From: Mermis nigrescens
Lineage: Eukaryota; Nematoda; Enoplea; Mermithida; Mermithidae
Assembly: GCA_036768485.1 (NCBI GenBank)
Contig: JAVLUZ010000154.1
Span: 2,996,529-3,060,528 of the forward strand
Reading direction: 5' to 3'
DNA: 64,000 bases
The translations under genes were made by a program, and so were the position numbers. The notes under the pieces were generated by a model. The model made no database searches, was not told where the DNA came from, and saw only the letters and a program-made list of their open reading frames with translations. How positions within the stretch are numbered: position 1 is the stretch's first letter; each line of letters starts with the position of its first letter. Below, piece by piece: positions 11,801-22,773 of this stretch.

Positions 11801-13136
11801 TCAATCAGGCTTATTTCTTCCATTATTTCGTACATTTTTGATGTTAAATTTAATTACATCGTCCTTATAGTTAGTTGTTTTCATTCAAATTGAACCACGA
11901 ATATCCATGAAGAATAAAATGCAGCAAATTAACAACAAATTAAGTATCATGATTTCACATTAAATAATAAAGTTACTCATTCACCTCCCCCAAGAAAGTC
12001 GGTTTAGACGGTTTGCACATATGATTTTTGGCATTTCTGCTCCATCGGACCCCTCAGAATTAGGCTGCTGCCTATCTGTGTTAATAATGTATGTGTCAGT
12101 ATATATGTATTTAAGATGTTTAAAAACAGCGTAATCTTGCGATCGATCGACTTTGAAATGACTCGTAAGCGACACTAGTCACCCTCCTTTGCACTTTTCA
12201 TTTTGTAGCTTATGAGGCATCGAAACGTATGTGGCCAAAATAATGCCGTTTTTAGGCATTTCTCAGCGAACTTAATTCGATTAGGCCGAGAAATTTTCGC
12301 ACAAATTTTTGCGAATTTTTTGGCCTTTTTTCTAAAAAAATCGATTCTTAAGTGAAATTCTATTATATGAATACGTTTTTCGAGAGTAATCTAAGAATAA
12401 ATAATAATGCATTTGATGAAGAGAAAACGAAGAGTGCCTTACACGTGTCACATACACACGTGGGCGTGCGTGGGGGTGTGGCTGGATCCCCCTTTAATTA
12501 GACAGACCCATCCAGAATAAGTCTATTTTTCATTTTTTCGTGATTGTTTGATACTAATGGTTATAAGAGCTCGGTAAAAATGTCGAAAAATGGTGTCTGG
12601 GCCTAACATAAATTTTTTTGACTTTTTTGACTTTCAAAAGTTTTGAACCTCATAATTCAGTCGCTGCTCATGTTTGATCGCATCTCATCACATGCGTCAG
12701 CAAGTCAAGTGTGCATGTCTTGAACTTTTTACACCTCATCATGATTTTCTCGATCATTTTATGTACATAAGGAAAGGTAATGAAATCAGAAGCATATCAT
12801 AGAAACTCATCAATATGACGAAAAAATAATTATTAATATTTAAGTAAAAGAACGAATCAATAACTAAAGGATAAATAGATTAATTAATTAATAGAATTAA
12901 TAAAAATAGAAAAGTTAAAAAATAGCATGTTGTTAGTGATAAAAATGCGAACTAACTCCGTTTGTTATTTGAATTATTGTATTAGGCTCCTTATTTCGTG
13001 ATTCCATTTAGGTATCGTGTACAAAATTCGAGTTGGCAGCGAACAAAAAGCTCGTGAATGGGTGACTAGCCTTAAATTATTGATCAAAAATTATCACGCC
13101 AGCTCAAAACCTTCTAATCTGATGACGTTCGATTGA
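312..13136 (+). CDS. RALGPS: RALGPS-type Ral guanine-nucleotide exchange factor, 3' part (linker and PH domain)
   Basis: Six phase-compatible exons: 312-481, 2479-2539, 4602-4800, 8513-8623, 11054-11159 and 13012-13136. The RasGEF catalytic domain, which in this family activates Ral GTPases, would lie upstream of the window and is not seen. The linker contains RRHLLDDSLLDS, matching a conserved block (RHLLDDSVLE) in vertebrate RALGPS1/2. The PH domain starts at LEGSVRKKTVMRNG, continues through TRYWLKLK and IHLANWMILENDGP, and ends in the helix REWVTSLKLL. The protein terminates in SNLMTFD, close to the vertebrate ending ANLMSFE. In the family the PH domain binds membrane phosphoinositides. 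All five introns begin GT and end AG. They are filled with small transposons. Identity is by recalled family motifs, not by a search, but the ordered match across six exons is strong. Confidence 0.9.
2479..2539 (+). CDS. RALGPS: RALGPS exon (short acidic linker)
   Basis: 61-nt exon after gatttcag, with donor GTGAGC. It encodes NAEDSGNESDRKGLLKRKI, and its phases (1 in, 2 out) join both neighbours without a stop. Confidence 0.8.
2771..2935. repeat. (TTA)n microsatellite
   Basis: Two blocks of TTA/TAT trinucleotides separated by short AT-rich interruptions, in the RALGPS intron between the exons at 2479 and 4602. Confidence 0.9.
3279..3714. mobile_element. Fold-back element (family E) with 8-bp TSD
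   Basis: Flanked by exact copies of tcatgtag (3271-3278 and 3715-3722). Both ends read CATA inward. The interior is a series of roughly 30-bp imperfect units of the type 'tatagcctttttggactca'. The second half carries the same unit on the opposite strand ('gagtccaaaaaaggctatatag'), so the element can fold on itself. There is no coding capacity. Related copies lie at about 45806-46199 and 57656-58373. The 8-bp duplication suggests hAT-type mobilisation by a partner elsewhere. Confidence 0.75.
4602..4800 (+). CDS. RALGPS: RALGPS exon (start of PH domain)
   Basis: Acceptor tttttag at 4595-4601 and donor GTAAGC at 4801. It encodes a Ser-rich stretch and then LEGSVRKKTVMRNGVKRS, the first strand of the RALGPS PH domain (vertebrate form LRRKTLLKEGRK). 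A repeat related to the one at 5612-5831 begins within about 20 bp of the donor. Confidence 0.88.
5612..5831. repeat. Dispersed repeat (family K)
   Basis: Begins near 'gggattggggatccgatccccc' and ends 'tttcgagccgatacaagtatgg', with 'atttttggccaaaaatcggagg' inside. Partial relatives lie at about 4815-5025, 22482-22655 and 56258-56480. It is non-coding, and its class is not determined. Confidence 0.55.
5840..6001. repeat. Short MITE-like repeat (family F)
   Basis: Starts CACACATGGGCATGG and ends GGCTGCTGCTCATGTATG. Similar units lie at about 6706-6866, 12455-12676, 22651-23012, 25528-25686 and 49862-50010. The ends resemble MITE-A (CACACCTGGGC...GCCCACCTATG) but the interior differs. No target-site duplication is visible in this copy. 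Confidence 0.5.
7140..7760. repeat. Dispersed repeat (family C)
   Basis: It shares with 44250-44790 the series 'ttggcgatataaagaatgg', 'gcaatgatttttggcc', 'catcagtgaccataattt' and a GC-rich hairpin near 'ttttccggcgcttggcgcc'. The 44-kb copy is bounded by CAG-type ends, suggesting a hAT-like origin. Confidence 0.55.
8513..8623 (+). CDS. RALGPS: RALGPS exon (PH domain strands 2-4)
   Basis: 111 nt, phase 0 at both ends, with acceptor caatgtag and donor GTAAGC. It encodes ALFPVYTRYWLKLKSSCH followed by VSFYAVKKLAIRKLQS. This aligns with the PH core [20 protein letters not shown] of vertebrate RALGPS. Confidence 0.88.
9431..10592. mobile_element. Non-autonomous hAT-like element with 8-bp TSD
   Basis: Exact aatacgag duplications (9423-9430 and 10593-10600) flank terminal inverted repeats CAGGCCCGTATCCAGG and CCTGGATACGGGCCTG. 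Inside, a unit of about 105 bp recurs with hairpins near 9602, 9708, 9956, 10063, 10163 and 10267. A G/C-run module 'ggcccgtatccagggggg' is repeated near 9785, so about 355 bp is duplicated. There is no transposase. The 8-bp duplication and the CAG ends fit the hAT superfamily. It sits in the RALGPS intron between the exons at 8513 and 11054. Confidence 0.85.
11054..11159 (+). CDS. RALGPS: RALGPS exon (PH domain, middle strands)
   Basis: 106 nt, phase 0 in and phase 1 out, with donor GTAAAA. It encodes YRNKPTESIHLANWMILEND and GPFHKDTFYMQEPTK. The vertebrate counterpart is [20 protein letters not shown]. Confidence 0.87.
11615..11990. repeat. Dispersed repeat (family G)
   Basis: Contains 'cactgcatactggaaggggta', 'ggacttttgaaa' and 'ccggaccatgaaaaaacg'. 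Relatives lie at about 36412-36800, 50448-50875 (opposite strand) and 63217-63450. The small ORFs inside are not conserved in frame. Confidence 0.5.
13012..13136 (+). CDS. RALGPS: RALGPS last coding exon with stop
   Basis: Acceptor ccatttag at 13004-13011. It encodes VYKIRVGSEQKAREWVTSL, the PH C-terminal helix with its Trp, and ends SNLMTFD with TGA at 13134. Possible AATAAA signals lie at 13597 and 14122, but neither is confirmed as a poly(A) site. Confidence 0.88.
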
Positions 13137-15211
13137 GCGGTCCGTTTATTTATTTTTTGCCGAATTCCGATACGCGTTAAACGATTGCGTGCTCACGCGA
13201 ATTGCTTTGCCTATCTTTGTTGATTTTCGCGCAACTTCGAGCGCCTGATTTTAGCGAAGCCTTCATTGAAGCGAAATATCTTCGTCCGCTCGATATCTCA
13301 TTTTTTTCTACAAAGTTATCGTCAGTGCTTCGTTATAATCTGTTTCCTTTTAATTCGGTTTTTTGACGAAATTGATTTATTAGGATACCCGAGGCCCGAA
13401 GAACGCTTTTTCAACAAGCTCGTTATTATACGTGCACAACATGGGGATTTTGGGGGGGAGTCGAGCCAAAAATGTTTCTAAACTGCTTTTTTGGGCTCAA
13501 AACGATGGATTCGCGCCAAGCTCTGGTATTTCTTACGATGAAATATAGTCGAAATTGGCTGTTAGGTGCGAAGAGCCCAAAAATTGGCACTTTTAAAATA
13601 AAAATCGCTACAAACACTTAAAACCGACGTTTTCTACTATTGTTTTGGAAAATATAAAATTTTAGGGGTCACAAACCTTGTCGGAGGTGAATAACATGGA
13701 CTCAAATTCCTCCTCACGCTGAAAAATCATTGTTGGTTTTTCCTATTTTAATCGATAAATGTGGTTTGAATTGTTTAAGAACAAAAGCTCAAACAGATTA
13801 CGCTGGTCGTTCTTCGTTCGATCACTACAACTTATAGCGCTTAGGTACAATTTTATTGACGCCGTTCGTATAGTTACGCACACAATAATATTGTTATGCT
13901 TTAATAGTCTTGCCATTCGTTCGAGCAATCAATCTTTATGCTAGCATCTTTTTGTTCTATGTATAGTCGAACATTAATCTTTCGTATATCGAGTTATAGG
14001 ATGATTTCTCTCATTGTCGAGCGGCATCAGGCAATGGAAAATAATTTTAAAACTTTCCAAAATATGATTGGTAAATTATTGCGTCTATCTTATACATATA
14101 AGTTTTAATCATATTAAGTGTAATAAAATGACTAAATATAAGTATTCTACACCATAAAATATCTATAATTTTATTAATTTCGATAAATTTTGTAGGTAAT
14201 CAAAAGGTTTTTCACTTTTGTATGCCATGTAATCCATGTAAATTGAATTCAGTGAAAATGCTCTCGAATAAACGAAACGAAGTGAAAGTGTGCGTTTCCT
14301 TTCGACGTTTCACCAAAATTCAGAAATTTACTTTGAACAGCTCAGCCTCACAATGCGAATTAAGGCTGCGTTTCTCAGGTTGAAAAATAAAGTGGACCTG
14401 TGTATTTATGCTTACTTTTTGTTCGTATAGATAAAACAAACCATAGCTGGATTGTGTTGGAAGCCAAATTTCGGTTAGATATTTATATGTAAATATTAGT
14501 ATTATTTGCGAAAACGATAATAGTTGCTATTTGTTTACTCGTTTGCTGTGGTGCTATTGTATTAGCGACGCCGATTGTACTCCGTTCTTTGTGTAAATAA
14601 TAGTAATTTGTTTTACGATTCAGTTGACATCTACAACGTTGCATTCTGCAGCTGCCTATGAATTTGGTTAGCAAATGAATGACGTTGCCATTTTGTATTG
14701 ATTTTTGACTTGGCGCTTTATGCGTTCATCTTGTGCTATATGTACCTGTTCATCTTCGTTATTCAAGCTGATGTATATGTTGTATCGGCTTATTGCTGTA
14801 AAATTTGAGATTTCAGACACTCGTTCGGCACAGTATCATTTGTTTCTCGCACATATTACCCGATTATGATTCAACATCAGTGTTTGATTTCGCTAAAGTT
14901 CTTTTGCTTGCTGTACCAATAAATTTCATTTGTACGCCTGCCTTCAAAGATTTTGTGAGAAATTCTCTGTAGTATGTTTAGCGGTGTCGTGTGAATTTAA
15001 TGCGTGTAGATGAATTAATGAAGTCATTTGAAATCAGAACAAAGCTTTATGCAATCTTAATTTTGGCAAAAAGTTGGTTTTCATCCGTGCACAACTTCTG
15101 CGGTCTATATATGTATGTAAGCATGTGCGCATTGGCTAACTGTGCCAGGCTTATGTATGCAGTCTGGGCGGTTGAACAGAGCTTTGAGCAAATTGTAGTA
15201 ACGCGACTATA
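13137..15211. other. RALGPS 3' flank, no gene seen
   Basis: AT-rich sequence after the RALGPS stop. It may contain the 3' UTR, since AATAAA hexamers occur at 13597 and 14122. The short ORFs here show no family motif, and no clear repeat boundary or RNA gene was recognised. Confidence 0.5.
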
Positions 15212-15447
15212 AAAGTGCCCAGGGCCGTGCTTAGAGGTTTAGCGGCCCCCATAATTTTTAAAACTGGTATTATAGGCATCATAATTATCACTTATGTATA
15301 TCCTTTAAATATGTACCTATATTATCGCAGTTAGCATCTTACTGTAAATTTACTAACAAAATATATTATTTTTAGTAGGTATCGTATGTTTTTTCTCAAA
15401 TAATTTACCTATTTCGTGAATGATGACGTGCTTTATTACAAAATAAC

Positions 15448-15792
15448 TTGCCTAGCTTTCTGAGCGGCAAACTGGTCAATCAATTGAAAAAATCTAGCGA
15501 AGATGATAAATCCTTTTCAATTGAAATAATCGCTAGTGCACTTAGCCGAGAATCAGTCATAGTTGACCACAAATATGTCTTTATTAATTTCAGTTCCGAG
15601 AAGGAACGTTCTGCTGAGGCCACAGCAATAGGTATTGTAAGTAAAATTCTGAAATCAATTAAAAGGTTCGGGAAAACATCCTGGAAGTCATTTGATAGAT
15701 ATTTAAGAGTAGCTAGTGGCGAAGTTAATTCATTTGGACTTGATCGAGCAAGAAATTTTAGCTCAGTTTACATGTCTGGTCCATGTGCATGA
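15448..15792 (+). CDS. Unrecognised ORF inside the hAT element
   Basis: A 114-codon frame whose first codon here is TTG, not ATG, so a true start is not evident. The peptide is basic and regular (SSEDDKSFSIEIIASALS, KSIKRFGKTSWKSFDRYL) and looks more like coding sequence than the neighbouring AT-rich ORFs. I do not recognise a family. Its position in the left arm of a hAT element suggests a transposon-encoded or captured fragment, but no BED finger or RNase-H-like transposase motif is visible. It could still be a chance ORF. Confidence 0.3.
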   Translation: MPSFLSGKLVNQLKKSSEDDKSFSIEIIASALSRESVIVDHKYVFINFSSEKERSAEATAIGIVSKILKSIKRFGKTSWKSFDRYLRVASGEVNSFGLDRARNFSSVYMSGPCA

Positions 15793-16973
15793 CTTGAGCG
15801 ATTCATCATCTTCCCATGTTTTTAAAGCTGGTATTCGTGGGTAGTGCTCAATGAGAAACCTTGAAAACGGTATTTCTTAGCCATACCATCATTTTTAAGA
15901 CCATTTTTCGACCTCTAAAAACCTTGCACCTAGTCCGAGACACAAACGGAGCCCCAAACATGTTTTGTTTGAAGAAGTTTGCAAACAATTTTAGCATTGC
16001 ATAAAAATCGATATTCGGAGGTTTTGCAAACTTTTGCAAACATTCATTGACAAGTTTGTGAATGTTTGTCCACCATATTAGGTGGTCCACAGCTACCATA
16101 AATCTTTCCTACGTAATATGCCGCCGTTCGTTCATTACTCATTTCAATAAATCCATCTCATTGAATGATGACTGATCGAGTTATGGCACACGAATTAGTG
16201 AATAACAGGTCGGTATGTACCCATGTAGTTTATAGGTAGCTACACATACAGCATGTATATGCTGAATACAATGTACATATAGGTAGGCAAGGCACCTAAA
16301 TCGACTAATTGCATGAGTGTCATGGGCTACCTCAAGTTGCCTCAGGAACCTTATTTATTGATCGACTGACGCGCATCTGGTCGGTTGAATCGGTAATTAA
16401 TCGGAATTGGAAAGGATTATTTCTAATGAAATCTTAAAATTGACCAAAAATTTTAGAATTCATAGTTTGCGATTAAATAAAAGTTTTTTAATCTTCATGC
16501 ATTTCTGACCTTACATAAATTTGAAGTAAACAGAAAATTTTCCTTTTATCTTTGTCTAATCATATTAACTCGTTTGACGTCCTTCAAAATTATAAAATTG
16601 ATAAAAAAGTTCATCAACCGCCTGATTAAATTTTAAGATTATGATGCGTAATAATCAACTATAATTATGAACCCGCGAAATTTATATTATCTGATTAAAG
16701 TATACATGTATTGTTCTTAATTAATTTTGTTTCGCCATTCTTACAAGAAGTATGTGATTTGTTCATGTTGGCGTCAAGGATAATAAATACCTATAGTATG
16801 TTTCACATAACTTCATGCATAAATTCTAAGAATTTTCATCGACATTAAGCAAATGGTCACAATAATTATATATCAGATCAATGCTATAATCGCAAATCTG
16901 TCAGCTATTGTCGGAGGAAGTTATTCAAATAGAACAACAATCATTATTTATTACAGCTTCAGCAAGTAGGCAT

Positions 16974-17198
16974 CATACGTGGGCAGCAACAAAATTCTGG
17001 GGGGTGCAAGATTTTTCAAAGGTCGAAAAAGTTCCTTAAAAATGGTGGTGTAGCGGAAAACCATTTTTCAATGTTTCTCATCGAGCACTGTCCATTGGCA
17101 TCAAAAAACTGCGAAAAAACAAAAAAATTTTCAAAAATTGAATTCTGGGGGGTGTTTTGGTTTCTAGGGGGGTTGCATACTCCCCACGCCCAGGTGTG
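16974..17198 (-). mobile_element. MITE-A copy with 8-bp TSD
   Basis: Flanked by exact gtaggcat (16966-16973 and 17199-17206). Read on the minus strand it starts CACACCTGGGCGTGG and ends GCCCACGTATG. The interior contains 'ttgatgccaatggac'-type sequence and 'accaccatttttaagg'. It is the innermost level of the 15-19 kb nest. Confidence 0.85.
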
Positions 17199-17261
17199 GT
17201 AGGCATTGAATAGTATAATTTTAATTTGGTATTGTCTGTGGATATTATCGCCATGCTTAGC

Positions 17262-17485
17262 TACAGTCTGTTTCATTTAACTTTGCAGTTTTCCTTTAAA
17301 TTTTCCCGTAAGAATCAGGCTACAAAAGTGGTTTAAAAGGTTGATGCAGTAATGCGGCTTAGCAATGGCATACGTCTCAGTATGACACGTTATACTGTAA
17401 AATATATTTACCGCATTAGTTTAAAACACTTTTTTAATCACTTTAAATTTTTCAAAAAACTCAGAGCTAAATGAAACAGACTATA
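17262..17485. mobile_element. Small inverted-repeat MITE (TATAGTCTGTTTCA ends)
   Basis: The left end TACAGTCTGTTTCATTTA matches the inverted right end TATAGTCTGTTTCATTTA (17468-17485). It is 224 bp with no ORF. It lies inside the 2.1-kb element. The TA at each end is compatible with a Tc1/mariner-type TA target, which is an inference. Confidence 0.7.
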
Positions 17486-19012
17486 GTATTATGTACCTAC
17501 CTACATTAGAAGAGAACTAAAAATTATAGGAGTTCACCCAGTAACTAAACATTGAATCCTTTTCTAACACTATCTAATAAATAATCCAATAAACATCACC
17601 TAAATACTTAGGACACTACGTGAGATATTACTGTAGGTATGTGTGTATGCACGCATATAGTAGACGTAGGTAAGTATATACGTTTGATGCGCAGGTGTGG
17701 CCGGTGGCCATGTTATGCAACCACATAGGTAATAGATATGAAACAGTACTACCGTTTTAATGCGCACATTACGTGGTAGGTACCTACCTCTAGGTAGTAC
17801 CTACATTATATTACATACATAGGTACCTACTATGTAGACCGATGTTTGTAACTAATATGTGGTACTTAGAAACCCTGCCTAACAAGCCGAGATTTACGAC
17901 ATAGCGAGAGTTTGTGGCTGTTTGCCCAAGTTTGAATGACCCAAGTTGACCTTAGAGCTCATACAAACAAAAATTGTTTGCAAATGTTTGAAGAAGTTTG
18001 AAGTTTGGGGCTCCGTTTGTGTCTCGGACTGACCCTCCCGGGATTTTGTTGCTGCCCACATATGCTGCGGGGGTCTTAGGTGGCGCGGTCAAGCGTTCCC
18101 TGTAGGGTCCGGGACAGAGTCCCTACAAATTTTGTAAAAAAGCATTTTAATATCAAATAATAACGTTAAAATTTTCGCAAAAACGGCCGAATTTTGGCCC
18201 TGAATGGAGCCCAAAAACACTCAAAATTGATGAACTCTTACATCTCACAAAACTTCTGAGCTGAAATGGGTTTTTCGACCTCTGCTAATTACATAGCGCA
18301 GCAACGGGTCGCTGCCAATAAGATATAGAAAAATGTATAAATTGAAGTTTCTGTTCTTACCCTTTTTCAGGCCCATTTGTGACCTTCTTATTAAGAAGAT
18401 GCAGTCAGAAAACAGGAAATGCACAAAAACATAAGAAAATTTGGCCATTTCTTTCATTTAAAATAGGATTGTGTCCTTGTAAAGAAAGACAAAAAAGCAA
18501 AGAATAGACGAACTGGTACACAATCATTTTCGCACTTTTAGTTTTATGCTCAACAAGCATGCGCACTTTCATTCAATGAACAAATAGTGCATTAAATTAC
18601 TAGTGATGTGAAGTGCTAGATTATTTCAGCTGATTCAAGCTTTTGAATTCATTTGATCTATGGCTCGGTGCAAAGCGCCGGAAAATTTTGACATTTTAGC
18701 CTTTTCGAACTCAATTTTCTGGACACACATTATTGCAACAGAAAAATCAACAATATGTCTGAAAAATGAATACAAGTATAGCTCAGTCAGAGTTCTCTTA
18801 AAAATGCAAGTAAAGATTTTTAACTGACTGGGTTTGCATTAGAACGTCGAAAAATCGATCCTTTTGAACGTATGTATCGAATTATTGTAAGAGGGCCGCC
18901 AAAAAATGAATTCTATACGGCATGCACTACAACTTTTTTAGCGGCCCATAATTTTAGCGGCCATGTGCGGCCGCACAGTTCGCACTCCCCTAGGCACGGC
19001 TATGAAAGTGCC

Positions 19013-21894
19013 GTAAATTAATACCACCGCCGGGAGTAGGATTGTTAATCGTTATAATAACGTTAGTCGCTGTATAATGAAGCGTTCTTCTAGAAACTGG
19101 TGGAACACTTTTCACATTGAAAGAATATGTATTTTTATTTTTCTCGTCGAAGCGAAAAATTAGAAAACGTTAATTTCGTTCTTTGACCTTAATATTAATG
19201 CTAGTGAATTATAAGCTGTGTTTTTAGCTTTAGCACAAAATTCTCTATCAGACTGTAAAGAGTACAAAAATTTATGAAGAATGTTATGCTGAAAAGTACG
19301 TTTTAAAAATTAACGATATTTAAATGACTTAACGTTTAACAACTACACCGGAGTGATATTTCAATTCAAGAAGCTTTGCAAACGATTTTGTCCTTTTTTC
19401 CTATAAACTCCTCTGTTTACCGTGTCCTATGCCCGAGGCATAATGAATCACTTATGTGGTATTTTTTTCTGTTCTACCTTATCCATGTGTCCAAAACTTT
19501 GTCTAGCCTCGTTTTGGCTTCAGTTACATCGTTTTTAATGGTTTAGCACGAAGGGGAGTTGTAGAGCAGTAAGGAATAGGTATGTTTTGGCCTATTCAGT
19601 GATATCACAAAAACTCAAGTTGAGAAAATAAGGTTAAAAAATAAAATTCAGTGGTTTATTCCTTTCCAGCTTTTTAAATGCATCCCTCGGATGTGTATAA
19701 CACAACAGAAATCTACTTTTTCTTATTTTTACATAATGTCTAGCAGGTACCTATTCTAATGCATTTTGATAGTTTTTTAATTATACCTGTTTCAAAAATA
19801 ATTTTCACTGAAAATAACATACATATTCAGAAACAGCATAAAAAATTGCACTAAATGAAAGTAATAGCTGTCAGAGAATATTAAGAAGGCATAGCTTAAT
19901 ATGCACTAGGAGTTTATGCCATGATTGTGCACTTCGACTGCAAAGACATGATGGTAAACGGAGGGTTAATCCAGACTAGATCACCTGGATTTCCTATAAT
20001 CCAGGTGAACCAGACCGCCGGAGTGAAAGTCAGCTCGGTTACAGACGAGAAACGTCCTTACGCCGATATACTATTCGATACGACTGTTTAAACTCACCAG
20101 AAAATACATAGATGCTCCCTGTATTGTAATGTAAGCTTGCAGCTACTTGCGCTAGGTGGCGCATTTGGAAATGATTCAATAAAGGAATGACCCGGGGCCC
20201 GGGCAAGTCCAAATGTTAAAACCTCCGAGGTTCCGTCAAACTTAAAGAATTGGTTTTCGAAAACATTTTACTCATCTTTTTCAAAATGAATAGCTTATGT
20301 ATTGTGGTGAAATGCTTAATTTTAACATAAGTGGTCGATGTTTCTTTTACTGAACCAACAACTCAAGCGAGTATCATCAATCACTATCGAAACAAAGCGG
20401 CGAGTAACACAAGGTACCTACGTGGTATAATAGTGGCACGCAAATAGTATGATACACCCCATGCACGACCCCGCAATTCCAGATAATCATGAAATATAGC
20501 GTGCATTGATCACTTATTATTATGTACGGAGAAACGTGCATCAGTGACTACGAGCGTGGCGATCTAAAATAATTCAATATTAAAAAGAACCAAAAATCGT
20601 TGGTGTAAGCGTAATTTAATTTTTCAATGTTTGAAATCCATTTCGATTCGAAAACATCTATGTATAGTCTATTTCACGAAACCTTGTGCATGGATTACAA
20701 TTTTTGAGTCAGTGTAAATCGATTACAAAAGCTGTTTAAACTGAAGCAGCAATCACGATATTGTGCACAGCAATTGATAAGCATATGAAGTTTGACTGCG
20801 GAAAATTTTATTACAGTAAGCTGCCTGGAAACCACTTTTGCAGCTATTCGCTTGCACACTAAGCATTGATTTTCATGCAAAAGGTTTCGTGAATTTGAAA
20901 AAAATTGAATTCTAGGAATTATAGACCATTTTGCCGATTCTTAGGGGATCCATCCGGACCTCCAATCCGAACTCTTGCGCGACCATGTATAGCTTTAGCA
21001 GTGTAAAGTTTATAGTAAATCGGGTCTACAACTCATTAGATTCATTAAATAGTCTATCTGTTCAATACTCACATGTTTAAACAGAGGCAAAAATAATTAA
21101 TACGCATTTTAAATTTATTGAATAGTGGAAATAAACCGAATTCGCTAAGTTTTAGAAAGGATGTGGAACCTATTCAACTTACTTAGATATTCAAGCTTTC
21201 AAGCTAATCTTAAGCTATTCTTGGTGTCAAAACTAATCTATAACAGATGAAGCAAGATCGTACGTTCATCATGCAGCAGTATCCAAAATATAAAGCGTGT
21301 TCCTGATCATGTAATTTTCTATTCTGAATGAAATAAAAAATTTATTGAACGCTGAAATTGTAAGCCAAATAGAGATGAATTCTCAAAGAACCCCGCCTGT
21401 CCCCTCATTTTCAGTCACAGTCCAACGACACACACACACAGCCCCGCATAATTTGAACTACGATCGACTGATTAGCATAAATAGCGATTTACCAAGCCAT
21501 GAACAGCGAAATATATGCGTAAAACTTGCGTAGGTATATTTCTGCAAAAAAAGCGCAAATACTTTAGAGGAATGAACTCGACGCTACACGTAAAAAATCA
21601 ATAAGTAATCTCGAGAAATTTATAAACTGCATAAATATAAGAGCTTGGCCCGCAGTCCAATATAATTTCTAGTGCACAACACAACACAAGATGTGGGCGT
21701 ACAATGTACATCAAATGTTACGAATACAAATCTCTTTGAATTTTGCGATGCAGAAACTCGGATCGGTAAACAAAAGATGCTAAAGGCGCATGACAACCGA
21801 TTGACGTAAAAACGTTTTGGTGCAAGGAAAATATCTAGTTTGTGCAAAAATTCGGCTGCCTTCATTGAGAAACCAGATAAATGAGTTGGCTGAC
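19013..21894. other. Intergenic DNA, one MITE, no gene seen
   Basis: AT-rich sequence between the hAT element and the repeat cluster upstream of the FAM102 terminator. Apart from a truncated TATAGTCT-end MITE (20663-20894) I see no exon with splice sites, no long ORF and no RNA gene. Confidence 0.5.
20663..20894. mobile_element. TATAGTCTATTTCACG MITE, right end degraded
   Basis: The left end TATAGTCTATTTCACGAAAC (then CTTGTG) and the right part 'gcaaaaggtttcgtgaa' form an imperfect inverted repeat. The interior ('aagcagcaatcacgatattg') matches the copies at 45426-45660 and 8255-8405. Confidence 0.65.
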
Positions 21895-22080
21895 CGAGCA
21901 CCAGCAAACCCCCAGAATTCAATTTTTGAAATTTTTCTGATTTTTTTCGTAATTTTTTGATGCCAATGGATAGTGCTCGATGATAAACGTTGAAAAATGG
22001 TGTTTTTTCGCCATAACACCATTTTTAAGGCCATTTTTTGACCTATGAAAAATCTTGCACCCACGCCCCCCTAGAATTTT
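21895..22080 (+). mobile_element. MITE-A copy, left end deleted
   Basis: It contains the family interior from 'aaacccccagaattcaattt' to the end GCCGCCCATCTATG but lacks the CACACCTGGGC start. gcaccagc before it and tcaccagc after it agree at 7 of 8 positions, suggesting that the duplication survived loss of the left end. Confidence 0.6.
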
Positions 22081-22773
22081 GGTGCCGCCCATCTATGTCA
22101 CCAGCTCAAATTTTCCAACAGTGTCTAGGCTTTCATCAAAACCGGATGGTGTCCACAGACACGAGCAAAGTAGGGACCGGATTCAAGGGGTCAAAAAAAT
22201 CTTCAAATATACAAAATAGGTAGACAAAAAATTGATAATAGAGAAATTCTCCGACGCTTCTCATCGATCTCTATCCATTTGCATCAAAAAAGAGGAAAAA
22301 TTCAGAAACTGAATTAAGGAGATCTGCAGGTTTTTGAATTCTGGGAGTGAGTTCTAACCTCCACGCCCACCTTTAGTATCCTTTCTAATCCCAACCACAC
22401 CCATATATGAAATCAGCCATGTAAGTGCATTCAGGCTTTGACAAAATATGCACCAGAATCATGCGTGTAACAGGAGAGATGGAGATCCCCTTATACAAAG
22501 TCGGTCGTCCCTTTATTCCCCGTCAAAAAATTTTGACCCGCTCGATTTTTGGCTACAACTAGCGCTTTTGGCCATTTTTAGGTGCTTTTTATTGCCATTT
22601 TTTGCCAAAAATTGGAGGTCATTCACCTCCCTTAAAGCAGCCGGAGCGAGCACACATGGGAGTGGGGGTTTAGACCCCCAAAAATCAGTAGAACACCAGA
22701 ATTGAATTTTTGACACATTTTTTGGGATTTTGGTCAGTTTTACACCGCCCAGACCCCAGAACCTGGTCGCTGC

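Larger units (their letters stand above)
15932..18030. mobile_element. 2.1-kb element with 27-bp perfect terminal inverted repeats
   Basis: The left end AGTCCGAGACACAAACGGAG (plus GCCCCAAA) is repeated inverted at the right end (GGCTCCGTTTGTGTCTCGGACT, 18009-18030). It interrupts a MITE-A relic between 'ccttgcacc' and 'ctcccgggattttg', so the host sequence reads on across it. A possible 3-bp ACC duplication flanks it. It contains a MITE-A (16974-17198), a TATAGTCT-end MITE (17262-17485) and a TAGGTACCTAC-rich stretch near 17600-17830. No transposase was recognised and its superfamily is unassigned. Confidence 0.75.
15220..19004. mobile_element. hAT-superfamily DNA transposon, decayed, carrying nested insertions
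   Basis: Exact 8-bp aaagtgcc duplications (15212-15219 and 19005-19012) flank ends CAGGGCCGTGCTTAG and, inverted, CATAGCCGTGCCTAGG. Subterminal 'gcggccc' motifs occur in both arms. The 8-bp duplication and CA-type ends are hAT signatures. The left arm has one 114-codon ORF (15448-15792), but no recognisable hAT transposase remains. The interior has been invaded by a relic MITE-A (about 15835-15930 and 18031-18064), which is split by another inverted-repeat element (15932-18030), which itself holds two further MITEs. Confidence 0.82.

Noticed and set aside
21345..21533. 62-codon plus-strand ORF with a Pro/Thr-rich start
   Set aside because: No ATG start, no splice sites in phase and no conserved motif.
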